A DNA stretch of 64,000 bases. It comes from Saccharina japonica (taxonomy: Eukaryota > Sar > Phaeophyceae > Laminariales > Laminariaceae). The translations under genes were made by a program, and so were the position numbers. Shown here one piece after another: positions 23,667 to 32,822 of the stretch. Position 1 is the first letter of the stretch. Each line of letters opens with the position of its first letter. A model generated the notes under the pieces. The model ran no database searches. It saw only the letters and a program-made list of their open reading frames with translations, and was not told the origin of the DNA. The stretch covers positions 203,500-267,499 of the forward strand of contig MEHQ01004022.1 of NCBI GenBank assembly GCA_008828725.1, read 5' to 3'.

Positions 23667-23732
23667 GGTCGCGGACCGTGGCACAGCTGCCGCAACGACG
23701 ATGCAGATGGAGGCGACGGTGGCGAGCTTCAT
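15234..23732 (-). CDS. GH114-type secreted glycosidase gene, copy A (three exons seen, 3' end not found)
   Basis: Predicted endo-alpha-1,4-polygalactosaminidase-like enzyme; fungal and bacterial family members hydrolyse galactosaminogalactan or related N-acetylgalactosamine polymers outside the cell. Exons 23732-23321, 21236-20779 and 15344-15234 join in matching phases (1, then 0) to 327 codons: signal peptide, Pro/Thr linker, then a TIM-barrel domain. The conserved Asp-rich site CDAIDPDNM is present, but the usual NE-x-C motif reads NKEC (AAG codon, at about 20812-20803), so an invariant acidic residue that I take to be catalytic is lost; copy B keeps NEEC. Intron 1 holds the 21.3-22.1 kb palindrome, and intron 2 holds a copia relic and a minisatellite. 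It is either an inactive paralogue or a gene in decay. Confidence 0.82.
15400..16330. repeat. ~30-bp minisatellite in GH114 copy A intron 2
   Basis: About 25 degenerate units of GATGCACCAATCAGAACGGG plus a variable ACAAAAGTAAGA spacer. Most frames stay open, which yields artefactual ORFs on both strands. The homologous array in copy B intron 2 is at 46960-47375. Confidence 0.9.
16380..16672. repeat. Tandem duplication of a ~135-bp unit
   Basis: Two consecutive units share GCATGTAGAGTA-TTCGCCTGCT, ATGCCCTGTATGTACATCGA and GGGAAGGAGCAAGGACA. The second is slightly diverged. It lies between the minisatellite and the copia relic. Confidence 0.8.
16889..18218 (+). pseudogene. Ty1/copia-type pol relic (linker and RNase H; RT missing)
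   Basis: The best evidence is 17929-18218, one frame with two in-frame TGA codons. It reads TSGFHFFLNEGPIDIGTKKQ, then QTA*STVEAGLIKAISFEIK, EATYLSNF and a degraded tail. This matches the copia RNase H block (TSGY-x-FFL...G-x-I-x-W-x-SKKQ...STxEAE...AxxEA-xx-L). Upstream, 16889-17359 is a Pro/Ser/Thr-rich frame that could be the integrase-RT linker. No reverse transcriptase is present; the space is taken by a repeat at 17440-17720. No LTRs were recognised. I read it as an old fragment inserted in the GH114 copy A intron after the duplication, since copy B lacks it. Confidence 0.6.
17440..17720. repeat. GGATCATCA/CATCTGG minisatellite
   Basis: Degenerate tandem units such as TCATCATCTGGCATTACCGG. 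Open on both strands, giving Ser/Gly- or Asp/Pro-rich shadow ORFs. Confidence 0.85.
18219..20760. other. Intronic DNA without recognisable genes
   Basis: Part of GH114 copy A intron 2. I see only a segment at 19680-19920 resembling 13835-13985 (shared TGGTCATCAGCAAGCGAGCC) and an AT-rich ATTAATTAAT stretch at 20490-20620 similar to 32190-32290. No coding signal. Confidence 0.55.
20779..21236 (-). CDS. GH114-type glycosidase copy A, exon 2 (catalytic core)
   Basis: Acceptor CTGATCGCAG|AC at 21237/21236 sits behind a run of about 22 C (minus strand) that serves as the pyrimidine tract; donor GCGAT|GTGAGT follows 20779. 458 nt, phase 1 to phase 0. The translation starts DDAQDTIDTLHALGKVVACY and contains [45 protein letters not shown] and DFALNKECHEWNECD. 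These are the barrel strands of GH114. The expected N-E-x-C is changed to N-K-E-C. Confidence 0.88.
21268..22070. repeat. Near-perfect 0.8-kb palindrome with an N on its axis
   Basis: 21325-21667 is, as far as I can trace it, an exact reverse complement of 21669-22011 (343 bp each), including the 16-nt G run at 21473-21488 mirrored at 21848-21863. The axis is base 21668, the only ambiguous base for more than 27 kb. The outer ~60 bp of each arm (copies of the poly(C)-tailed repeat) are still inverted but differ by indels. Duplicon B has the left-arm sequence next to exon 2 but no inverted partner. It is either a fold-back insertion or duplication specific to copy A, or an assembly or hairpin artefact. 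Confidence 0.9.
22502..22590. mobile_element. TTAA-flanked mini-MITE, 89 bp, hairpin-forming
   Basis: Between TTAA at 22498-22501 and 22591-22594. Ends CCCTTTTAGAACTG and, inverted, CCCTTATGGGACTG. The interior CAGTCCCGTTTTGGGGACAA is mirrored by TTGTCCCCAAAACGGGACT, so almost the whole element folds. Same family as 11307-12139. Confidence 0.8.
23321..23732 (-). CDS. GH114-type glycosidase copy A, exon 1 (signal peptide and linker)
   Basis: Start codon at 23732; MKLATVASICIVVAAAVPRS is a clear signal peptide. An Ala run encoded by a CAG/GCA microsatellite (about 23630-23662), a short predicted helix (DEHQTLETQLAAVAAELEVC) and a Pro/Thr linker follow. The exon ends with the first domain strand, [20 protein letters not shown] and AFFIDM, then donor ATGG|GTGAGT after 23321 (phase 1). 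The WNYNL...D-x-D block is the usual N-terminus of GH114 domains. Start choice agrees with paralogue B. Confidence 0.88.
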
Positions 23733-23859
23733 TCTGCTTCTAGAATCTTCTTTCTTTTTCTTCTGCTACTACTACAGTACTACTACTACTACATACAGTA
23801 CTACTGGTGGTGCTGCTTTTCTTCCTCTTCACGCTGACTATTACTGTACGATGATGATT

Positions 23860-23872
23860 AGACGAAAGATGG

Positions 23873-23903
<31 letters not shown>

Positions 23904-23945
23904 AGGAGTGTGTGTGGTGGGGTGAGGTGGGGTGGGGTGGGATGG
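23860..23945. repeat. GATGAT run and GGGGTGGGGT-rich tract upstream of copy A
   Basis: (GAT)n at 23872-23900 and G/T-rich repeats at 23915-23945 lie just upstream of the GH114 A start codon. Matching tracts sit at the same place upstream of copy B (53810-53975). They may belong to the 5' UTR or promoter region; no TATA box can be assigned with confidence. Confidence 0.6.
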
Positions 23946-24199
23946 GTGCTAGAAGAGTTTGTATTTGTTGGTAGTTATCACGTATTGGTCGTCACTGGCA
24001 ACCACGGAATCCTCTGTAGTATGCGTAGCTTGTGTTCAAGAGCTGGATTCTCGAGAGATCATCCAATTAATAGTGACCAATAAGAAGACATGTTCATGGC
24101 AAAGTCAGTAAGACCATGCAGGACAATTCATACATTGTCGTACCTGGTGTCTACTACTACTATTTAGTGTTGTTGTATCGTACGTGGCAAACAAACAAA

Positions 24200-25430
24200 C
24201 TTACTTTACATATTATATAAACCTCCGCTCGAGACGACGAAAAACAAACGGGAAGATGTCATAAACGTCGTACAAATATGTAAGTAAGTAAGGTTGTTTG
24301 TTGCTGACGATTGATCATCAGTAAACGACCAGTCAATCAATAATAGCAGTGTGCGCGTAATACACGTGCGTAAATTTACTCCGAATGTGCGTCTCATTCG
24401 CTTGTCTTGCAAAGAACAAAGACAGAAACAAGCACAGACAGAACCTCTGCTACACAACACTGACTGCATGGATGTCAGCGCGCACAGGTCAACTCTGAGG
24501 AATCTTTGAAAGTGCGGGCCTATTTCGCCGAAGGCGAAACAAATGTTTTGGGTCTCTTCGTTTTCGCCGCAGGCGAAACATTAATTGGGGCCTTTTTGTG
24601 ATAATTATTTTCGTCAATAATAATCTCATGCTGAATTTATTTGCGGCTTTCCTTTTTGAGGGAACTACTACTGCTGTAAGTTCAAACTTGTATGACAACT
24701 TTCTCTGTCCAAGGATGAAACAAAGTTTCAAAGGAAAGGCTCGCAAACACAGAGAGGAAATCGTAGGTGATCGAGATTTACAGTGTGCAGGCGCACTCGT
24801 CTATCGAGTGCGAGCGCAGGTTCTCTCGGCCCTAAACAGGATCAAGAGACTCCCGCCCGCAGCAAGCTTGCGGTGGCACGCCTTGAGCTCTTTCTTCGTG
24901 TCTTGATGCGGCTGTCTTTGTCGTACGAACAGGAAACAAGCTGTTGATCTGACAAAGCGGCTTGACAAACCCTGGTGAAGCGGCCGTTGTTTTCGACGAT
25001 GCCCTTGCAAGGCGCAAGTAACAAACACTCTGGAACGAACGAGCAAGATATTTCGTTTTTTGTAAGGCTGCTATTATTGTTGTAGTAGTGGGAAAATGGT
25101 ACGCTTTTCCGGCGCAATTGATTGCGTGCGGCGCAATTATTATTTTTTATGTAGCAGAGAGCAGAGACATAAAACAGAAAAATATATACGAAACGAAACA
25201 ATTACATGAGCGTGTTTGGCGGACCGCGCAGCTCGCAAAGTTGAGTTTCAACCGTGCAATCGGTCGTATCCACAGCACACAGCTGTTGACAACGTGTTTT
25301 TTCATTTTTTTTATAGAAACTAGCGGTACGGCCACGGCTCCGCCCGTGGCGCTAGCCATGCGTTGCCTGTAGTATCTACAGTAGTACGTAAGTTCCTGGT
25401 CTGGTACATAGTACTCGCATTAATAGTGTG
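24200..25430. other. Non-coding stretch
   Basis: Contains two TTTCGCC-NNN-GGCGAAA hairpins (24520-24575) like those in the hAT MITE, suggesting a fragment of a related element, and nothing else I recognise. Confidence 0.5.
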
Positions 25431-25439
25431 CTGTGATGT

Positions 25440-27290
25440 ACCACTCTGAACCGGAAAATAGGACCACCATGCAGAGCGGTATCGACCCGGGGAAAGTCCT
25501 TTTTTATTGGAGATGTACATGTATTGAAGGATGTATGATTCAGAGAAGGGGCCTTACCACCCCCCGGGTGCGGCGGGACACCGACCATGAGCCCCAGCCC
25601 AAACGTAAATAGGCCCGTGGGGTCGGGATTTCCACACTTTGCGGGGCAGAATCGACCCGGGGGATGTCGGTTTTCGTCCGCGGTATGTTGGAGTTGCAAA
25701 TGTATGGAATGATTTCTGATCCGGGGATGGGACGCTATCATCCCCGGGTGCGCCGGGACCTCGCCGTTGCCCCAAGGGGTGACTGTCGCCGCGCACCGAC
25801 TCCATGAGAGCCAGCCAAGCGTACCCTCTTGCCCACGGGGTCGGGGTTTCCACACCTTGCGGGGTGGTATCGATCCGGGGGATGTCCGTTTTCGTCCCCG
25901 GGTTGTCGGAGTTGTAGATGTATATGGAAGGATTTATGGTCCGGGGATGATACATTATCATCCCCGGGTGCGGAGGGACCTCGGCGTTGCCCCGAGGGGC
26001 AACTCTCACCGCATGCTGGCTCTATGAGCCCCAGCCGAATCAGCAATCAGCCAGTGGTGTTGGGGTTTCCACACCTTGCGGGGTGGTATCGGTCCGGAGG
26101 ACGGAGGATGTCCGTTTTCGTCCCGGGTTTGACGGTTTTGTAAATATATGGAATGATTTTTGATCAGGAGGTGGGACGTTATCATCCCCGGGTGCGGTGG
26201 GACCTCGCCGTTGCCCCGAGGGGTACCCCTCACCGCGCGCTGGTTCTATGAGCCCCAGCCAAATCAGCAATCAGCGAGTGGGGTTGGGGTTTCCACAACT
26301 TGAGGGGCGGTATCGACCCGGGGGATGTCCGTTTTCGTCCCGGTCTGTTGGAGTTGTAGATGTATGGAAGGATTTATGATCCGGGGATAGGACATTATCA
26401 TCCCCGGGTGCGACGGGACCTCGCCGTTGCCCTGAGGGGCAACTCTCACCGCGCGCTGGCTCTATGAGCCCCAGCCAAATCAACAATCAGCGAGTGGGGT
26501 TGTGGTTTCCACACCTTGCGGGGTGGTATCGAACCGGGGGGTGTCCGTTTTCGTCCCCAGGTTGTCGGAGTTGTAGATGTATGGAATTATTTATGATCCG
26601 GGGATGGGACGTTATCATCCCCGGGTGCGGCGGGACCTCGCCGTTGCCCCGAGGGGAAATTCTCGCTGTGCGCTGGCTCTATGGGCTCCAGCGCCCCAGC
26701 CAAATCACCAATCAGCGAGTGGGGTTAGGGTTTCCACACCTTGCGGGGCAGCATCGACCCGGCGGGTGTCCGTTCGTCCGTTCGCGTCCCCGGGTTGATG
26801 AAGTTGTAGATGTATGGAAGGATTTATGATCCGGGGATGGGATTATATCATACCCAGGTGCGGCGGGACCTCACCGTTGCCCCGAGGGGCAATTATCGCC
26901 ATGCGCTGGCTTCATGAGGGCCAGGCATAGCTAGCCGGGCAACCGTGAAGTAATCCGTGGGCTTGGGGTTTCCACACCTTGCGGGGCGGTATCGATCCAC
27001 GGGATGTCCGTTTTCTTCCCTGGGTGGTTGGAGTTGTAGATATATGGAAGGATTTCTGATCCGGGGATGGGATCTTATCGTCCCCGGGTCCCGCTGGCTC
27101 CCTGAGCCTCAGCCAATCAGTGACCAGCTGATGGGGGTGGGGTTTCCGTACCGTGCGGGGCAGTGCCGACCCGGGAAATCGCCGTTATTGTCCCCGGTTG
27201 GTCGGAGTTGTAAATATCTGGAGGGTTTTCTGATCCGGGGATGGGACCCTATCCTCCCCGGGTGTGGCGGAACCTCGGTGGCTCTTTTCA
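25440..27290. repeat. ~220-bp satellite array, about nine units
   Basis: Marker GGTTTCCACACCTTGCGGGG recurs near 25847, 26067, 26287, 26507, 26728, 26962 and 27143, i.e. about every 218-222 bp with one longer and one shorter spacing. Each unit also carries TATCATCCCCGGGTGCG, a CCTCGCCGTTGCCC block and GGAGTTGTAGATGTATGGAA. Divergence grows towards both ends. All frames are repeat-derived. Confidence 0.92.
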
Positions 27291-28035
27291 GCAACGATCT
27301 TCTAGAAAGAGCCAGCAGCCACTGGCATGGGTTTGGGCAACTAATCAGCTGCCAGAATAGGAATTCAAAATTGTAAGTCAGCAGCTAGGCTGGTGGCTGC
27401 CAGAACTCTGTATCGTGATTACGCCACGGCCACGTCTCGGCGCGGCATGGGACCCGGTGTTCTGCTGGTTGTGGCACCCAGCCCCCCTACCCACGGGGCA
27501 AGGTGGGGCTGGCCCGCTCTGGATAGCGTTACTCAATTAAGGACAGACAGACAGACAGACAGACAGGCAGAATAGCAGCTTTTATATAATAAAATAACTA
27601 CGCAGGGGTACTTCGAACTATGCCAAAGCGGGGCCGGTATACAGTATAGCGGACAAAAACAAATGCCGGCATCGACGCTCTGCGGAGCCCTTGTAACACT
27701 ATATGTGCCAGCATCCATGCGGAGCCCTTGTAGCGGACACAAACAAAAAGAAAGAAAAAAAAGGGCGAGGCCACCACCAGCAGGCACGTGCAGCAGCATG
27801 AGGCTTCAACCAAACACAAGTGAGACCATGGAATCCCCTCCCCGCCGCTGTTATTTTCCCTTGGTCGCCTCACTACTGCTCACCCAGGGCGCCCCAAAAA
27901 AACACGTTTCGTCGACTACAAGTAGTCCCTACCCTCGACGGGTTTCAGTGGTACAGCAGCTGAGACATGCGGCAGGCAACGTAAATGGGTGCACGGGGTG
28001 GTGACTAACAAACGATCGGCCGCATTTACTATTCC
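27291..28035. other. Non-coding stretch
   Basis: Contains a short (ACAG)n run near 27543-27565. Otherwise I see no gene or repeat with a match elsewhere in the window. Confidence 0.5.
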
Positions 28036-28326
28036 GTGCCGGCAGGGACTACATTACGTCGACACAGACGAGGAAGACGTTGTTCGGCTATTTCCAGCCT
28101 GCCGCGAGTAGCACCGCAGAGAAGACCGCGAAAAACGTCATCGGCGATGGAGGACAGCAGTGGCGAAGGTTCCGAAAGGGATGATGTCGAGGTGGTTTTG
28201 CCGCCATCATTAAGCGGGCCAGAGGCAGACGACGATGATAGTAGCACCGAAGCAATCTTGTCCGCGGCGACCAACGGCGTTCTACGGGCGGCAACCTCCT
28301 ACCCTTGCACGGGGCTTTTCACCTGA
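28036..28326 (+). CDS. Unidentified Ser/Asp/Glu-rich ORF, possibly part of a decayed gene
   Basis: An open frame with an acidic central segment (MEDSSGEGSERDDVEVVLPP) and Ala/Thr-rich end. Further downstream other frames hold Cys pairs (GTCDACDAVKF near 28475-28520; WCSGCGGLQ near 28748-28775; KCFFCQDD near 28935-28960) that look like a zinc-binding protein broken by indels. I cannot name the family. It could be the 5' part of the acidic ORF at 28954. Confidence 0.3.
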   Translation: MPAGTTLRRHRRGRRCSAISSLPRVAPQRRPRKTSSAMEDSSGEGSERDDVEVVLPPSLSGPEADDDDSSTEAILSAATNGVLRAATSYPCTGLFT

Positions 28327-28953
28327 AGCCCCTGAGCCTCGAGTCAGGAACTACCCGGTGACTTTGCACGGTGTTGTCAATCAGCGACTTTCGTGGGAGA
28401 CACGGGTAAGGGCGGGTCGACTCTCTCTCTTCATGCTGTGGAAAGCACGACCGCGGGAGCCCAGACACGAGGGTGTACGAAGACGGTGGACCAGCCGGGG
28501 GGCACTTGCGACGCGTGTGATGCCGTTAAGTTCACACGGACCGTACAGAGGTGAGGCGAGCTAGGACACGATTGGAAGTGAAACAAGAGTTGCTGAAGTT
28601 GCAAATCAGGCGTAAAAACTTACTTTGATTTGAATTTATATTGCATTTTCGAAATATAATTTCTGTACCAGTCGGTAGTTATGACGCGGCACAAAATCGG
28701 CGTGTACTCCACAGGCCTTGCAGGAGAGCGACACATGCGGCTTATGTGGTGTAGCGGGTGTGGGGGCCTGCAAAGCATGGGTACATGTGCACCCGAAGGG
28801 GGAAAAGGCGCCTAGCGTGTTCTCCAGCTGCAACTTTCGCTCTGAGGGGGGACGAGCGAAACGACTCCGTCACGCTCAGCCTGAAAACGGCGTCGAAAGG
28901 TAGCAAGCATTCGCCGTGCACTAACGTGCCCCTCAAGTGCTTTTTTTGCCAAG

Positions 28954-29370
28954 ATGACTGTTGGGGTATGGAAGTACTCTATGGCCCCACCACGTGCGGA
29001 CGGAACACGCCCCGTGGCCGTCGCCGTGAGTTCCAACGATGCCGTGGCTTTGGCTTTCCGAGCCAAGTACGACGTGAGCGAGTCAGAGAAAGTAGCCGTG
29101 AAGGAGAGGATGCAGTTCATTAGACCACGAACGCGGGGCCCCAAGAAAGGAACCAGCGTGACGATTCGACCACGCAAGAGACCGGGTGGCAGGAGAGCAA
29201 GGGGAGCCCGACAGCAAGCAAGTGGCGTTCCCATCGACATCGATGGGTCCGACGAAGAGGAGGAGGAGGAGGAGGAGGAGGAGGAGGAGGACGACGACGA
29301 CGAGGAGGACGAGATGGACGACGACGAGGAGGAGAGCGACGACGAGGAGGACGAGGGGTGCGACGAGGAG
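28954..29370 (+). CDS. Acidic nuclear-type protein ORF, 5' part, broken by a MITE
   Basis: From ATG 28954 the frame reads MTVGVWKYSMAPPRADGTRP, a basic segment (GPKKGTSVTIRPRKRPGGRR) and then a long Glu/Asp run from a GAG/GAC repeat at 29255-29370. Basic then strongly acidic composition suggests a nuclear or chromatin protein, but no domain is recognised. At 29371 a 249-bp MITE begins; its terminal repeat adds three codons and the TAA stop at 29380-29382. On the far side (29624-29923) the acidic frame resumes in the same phase. The VWKYSM...H pattern and upstream Cys pair might be a damaged C2H2 finger. Confidence 0.5.
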
Positions 29371-29619
29371 GACGCGTGCTAAACGGTAGAGGTAGTATTT
29401 TTTTACTGAATCGTTTTCTGAACGATCGGGCTCCTTCACCCAAATTCGTCGGACTTTTATTTTTGTGGCGGATAATGTTCCAGAGTAAAATTCGGTCATG
29501 AGATTTCGCATCCAGCAGCACTTTAATTTTCCTCCAAAACCATTTTTTCGGTGAGGTATGACACTCCTTAAGTGAGGAGCTCAGAAAAAATAGGGTGCGC
29601 CTCTATCGTAGCATGCGTC
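29371..29619. mobile_element. 4-bp-TSD MITE inserted in a coding sequence, 249 bp
   Basis: Ends GACGCGTGCTAAACGGTAGA and, inverted, GACGCATGCTACGATAGAGG. Flanks GGAG at 29367-29370 and 29620-29623. Internal TGAATCGTTTTCTGAACGAT, CACCCAAATTCGTCGGACTT and TTTTCCTCCAAAACCATTTT match the 10.8- and 12.4-kb copies. The insertion truncates the ORF at 28954. Confidence 0.88.
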
Positions 29620-29623
29620 GGAG

Positions 29624-29923
29624 GAGGACGGGGAAGACGAGGACGAAGGGGACGAAGAGGGGGTGAATGAGAAGGAGGAGGACGAACAAATAGAGGACAA
29701 GGAGGAGGAAGAGGACGGAAACATAGAAGCAGAGAAGGAGGAGGAGGAGGAGGAGAAAGAGAGGGAGGAGGAAAACAACGAGGAGGATAGGCGGGGAGTT
29801 GATGGGGCAGGGGAGAAGGATTGTGGGCGTAGGGGTCGGGGTGTAGGGGCAGCAACGCCTTACGCTGTTAGCAGAACCGGGCGGAGCTGCACGACGAAGA
29901 TGCAGTGGAGTCAGTTGGGTTGA
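29624..29923 (+). pseudogene. Acidic protein ORF, 3' part, separated by the MITE
   Basis: In the frame that would follow 29370 if the insertion and one GGAG were absent, about 99 codons remain open: a Glu-rich stretch (EKEEDEQIEDKEEEEDGNIE) followed by a less biased tail (KDCGRRGRGVGAATPYAVSR) and TGA at 29921-29923. With 28954-29370 it would make a protein of about 238 residues. Confidence 0.55.
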
Positions 29924-31403
29924 TTTGGGTGCGTCGATTTGTCTTTAGTATGTAACGCTCGGGTGGTTGTGCACGATCGTGGGTTACTGTCGTGCTAGGG
30001 GATTATCGCCGGCATACGGTACGACAGCTTCCAATGACCTTGATGCAAAAGCTTTGTACTAGTCTATCGTGGAGCAACATCGACATAGTCTGGCCCGGTG
30101 TCGGATTTTGTTTTTTCGGAGACTCAGGTAGTGAACACAGTAGTGTAAAGTGGCAGCGGTGTTATTCTAGTACGGGCGACTGTCGGTACGTGCACCTTCC
30201 ACCTAGTTCGGCCTGCCGATATATTTCACAACGACATTGTTTAAATCTTGTTACGAGTGACTGGTGTGGCGACTGTGGTGACGGTTCCCAAACTCCGACC
30301 CTCCCGACAGTATCAACACATTCCTTGTACAGTATGTTTGTATTAACCATTGTGTACACAGTGTACACCCAAAGCCAAGCAGTAGTAGTAGATGCTAGAC
30401 ACACGTACATAGACAGCGTCTGCAGGTGTGTGAGACAAACAAAACCACACGAAAAAAAGTTTTTTTTTCCCCTCCAATATGGGAGGGGGGGGGTAGTGGG
30501 GTATCTGGGATTCAGATCCACATGCACCCTCGGATTAAGTGTGGATATGATCCAGCACTTGTTAATGATAATTCCAGGTTAATTCATGAACAAAACACAC
30601 TGGTTTTTATTACGCCACGTTTCGTGATATTTTCATATTGTCAAAAATCCGATATTTCAAATCTAACGGTATTCGAGGGTGGGACCAACTCTCGCAGGTA
30701 GGTCACGGCCGGGCCGTGCCAGGCCGTGCCAGGCCGACCGCGCCCAACCCCTTTCGTGTTTCGAATCACGGGGGCCTGATCCGGCGTGCGATATTCCAAC
30801 CTCATGCGCCGTCGACCAGGCCAGGCCCGCGCGAGGTTCCAATCTTTCTGACATGTCGTCTTCCCTGCCTGGCCCGTGAGATTTTCAGATTATTTTTGCT
30901 TTTTCTTCACGCTGTGTCTCCTCCTCTTCCTCCTCCTCTTCCTCGAAATTTCAAGGCCACGGTGTGATCATTAGCCCACACCCAGTGGTGTCTTTAGGCA
31001 GCCGCTCTCTGTCCACTATAGTTGGCGTACGAAGCAGAGTCTGCCATGTCCCTATACCGACCTTCGGATACTGTTGGTGTCGGGTGGGTTACGTAGTGCC
31101 TTGATCAGACGTATTTCGAGCCACGACAAAATGTCATTAATCGCGATTTTTTTTAATGGAAAACGTTAAAACAAAATGGAGTCAGGAATCGTGAGGTTTT
31201 TGCCGTGATAAAATCACGATTCATGACAAAAACCTCACGAATCGTCCGTCGATACTATGATTGGTAATATTGCCCCGAGACTATCTGATGCGTGACCAGA
31301 TGCGTCGCGCGCATCTGTCACTCTCATCTCAAACGTTCTAGGCTCGCCGTCGAGTCTGGATCCCAACACCTGGCGTACCCACGCTACGCATACGAAAGAG
31401 TAG
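29924..31403. other. Non-coding stretch
   Basis: Holds a short GGCCGTGCCA tract (30698-30765) related to the GGGCCG minisatellites and a small inverted repeat (GAATCGTGAGGTTTTTG near 31186, mirrored near 31228). No gene recognised. Confidence 0.5.
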
Positions 31404-31800
31404 TGTTTGTATACGCCGCTGTCGATCGTGTTTTGTGTAACCATGCGGCTATACCATGAGTCGTCAAGGAGAGTGTAGTAGATAATGTACTCGTACCACC
31501 AAATACCAAAATACACACACAAGTAGAGCCAGTACCTGTCGTCAAAGGCCCATCATAAACACCACACAGGAGTGAACCGTACCTTTCCATCACGCTCCAC
31601 CCTCACATATATACGGGCAGTATCTTATCATCAAAGCCCGGGTCGTATCTTAACATCATCGACTGCTCCCAGGAGGAGCAGCTTCACCCTTCCGCCACGA
31701 GGCATACTACATAATGCCTCGATACATAATACGAAACCCCATAATATATGAAACCCCCACATACGGGAAACCAGTATCGAGCAACCGCATACCACAAACA
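31404..31800 (-). repeat. 3' LTR
   Basis: 397 bp. Ends TGTTTGTGGTATGCGG and GGCGTATACAAACA (minus strand). Preceded by the purine tract. Confidence 0.85.
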
Positions 31801-31829
31801 GCCCCCCTATTCGGTGCGCGATACGATAG

Positions 31830-32010
31830 GTCCCGAATAAACTATCGCCAATTGCCAGGTAAAACGGCAAGTCCCAAATTCCATAAGAAATCATCGCCAA
31901 GGTAAAACGGCAACCCCAAATTCCACCCTTCATCATTGCCAAGGTAAAACGGCAATCTCAAATTAAATCCTCAAGAATTGCCAACGTAGAACGGCAATCC
32001 CCATACCAAA
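31830..32010. repeat. ~50-bp tandem repeat with a TTGCC...GGCAA hairpin, just inside the 3' LTR
   Basis: Four units around TTGCCAAGGTAAAACGGCAA, each able to form a short stem. Possibly a cis element of the retrotransposon. Confidence 0.75.
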
Positions 32011-32523
32011 GTTTTCAATCTTGATTCCAGTATATAGCTTCTAGACTATAGCGAGACAGTAACTACGGGAAGGGGAAAAAACTCACTCCATCTACTTCCC
32101 CCCGTGCGCCTGTTTGCCAGCTTCCGGCGACACCTAACAAACACACACACATCTCTATAATAATAAAGGTAGGTTGTTCGTGGTATGGGGGGGGGTACAA
32201 TTAATTAATTTCGCGAAAGAGGGAAAATAATATGGAGGTGCTTTTAATTAATTAATTCTGCAAAAGGGGCAGGAAGTATTTATTAATTGAGTCGTCGACC
32301 GACGTCGCCGGCTTGCACGGTTACGTACGTCCTGTAATTTTCCGCCAACGTGCTCTTCGTTCGTGGTAGAAATCACCCATGACTTCGGCTAAATTACTTC
32401 CCCCACTCCACCCAACTGACGCTTCGCCCCGTGTGCCTTGGCCGCTTCACGGATTCCGTAGCTGTTTTCGATGGCAACGATGCCGGTCCCCTTTTTTTCT
32501 GATCCCATTTATTATCTTCGCAC

Positions 32524-32822
32524 TTCCGTCTTTCTCCCTCCCTAGTCGTAACTCAGATCCGGGGTCACAAAGTAGGCTCCTCTCCCTCCTCCCCCACTAC
32601 GGTTCTTGCCTTGGTTTTTATCGCGCAGAGGGTTCAGCATTCCCAACGCTCGTCGACTTTCATCGAACTTTGCCAACTCACGCTCTCGCGCTTTCGGCTA
32701 GTCAAGATTTGTTTTTTGCGAGAAAAAGTCCCTACGAGCATGCACTCGGGGGGGCTCGAACTCACGGTCTCGACTTCCACAGGCTTCGTGGTTACCTGCT
32801 AGCCTACCGGGGCGACCGGCTA
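32524..32822 (-). mobile_element. SINE-2: tRNA-derived SINE inside the LTR element
   Basis: On the minus strand, 32822-32750 looks tRNA-like: GGTCGCCCCGGTAGGCTAGC with an A-box-like TAGGCTAGCAGGTAACC, then a B box GAGTTCGAGCC. The body follows, ending in the CCCGGATCTGAGTTACGACT tail shared with fragments at 15050-15215, 46420-46530 and 48815-48965. Parts of the body also recur elsewhere (CGCGATAAAAA near 32620). Confidence 0.65.

Larger units (their letters stand above)
8900..24190. repeat. Segmental duplication, copy A
   Basis: Blocks match the 42.1-53.8 kb region in the same order and orientation: 8950-10400 with 42140-43500; 10360-11290 with 44030-44820; 13000-15000 with 45110-46330; 15040-15400 with 46420-46710; 15400-16320 with 46960-47370; 20760-21350 with 47670-48310; 23160-23735 with 53080-53760. 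Copy A carries extra insertions: the MITEs at 10.78-12.7 kb, the copia relic and tandem repeats at 16.4-18.2 kb, and the palindrome at 21.3-22.1 kb. The duplicated unit contains one GH114 gene. Confidence 0.9.

Noticed and set aside
25376..26829. ORFs of 60-159 codons with GPRRCPEG- and HPGMI-like repeats
   Set aside because: Products of the 220-bp satellite.
29083..29855. Minus-strand Leu/Val- or Pro/Ser-rich ORFs
   Set aside because: Shadows of the GAG/GAC acidic repeat on the plus strand.
32750..32822. A minus-strand tRNA gene
   Set aside because: Box-like sequences and a partial fold exist, but the downstream body is repeated elsewhere, which fits a SINE head. I cannot exclude it being a very decayed tRNA gene.
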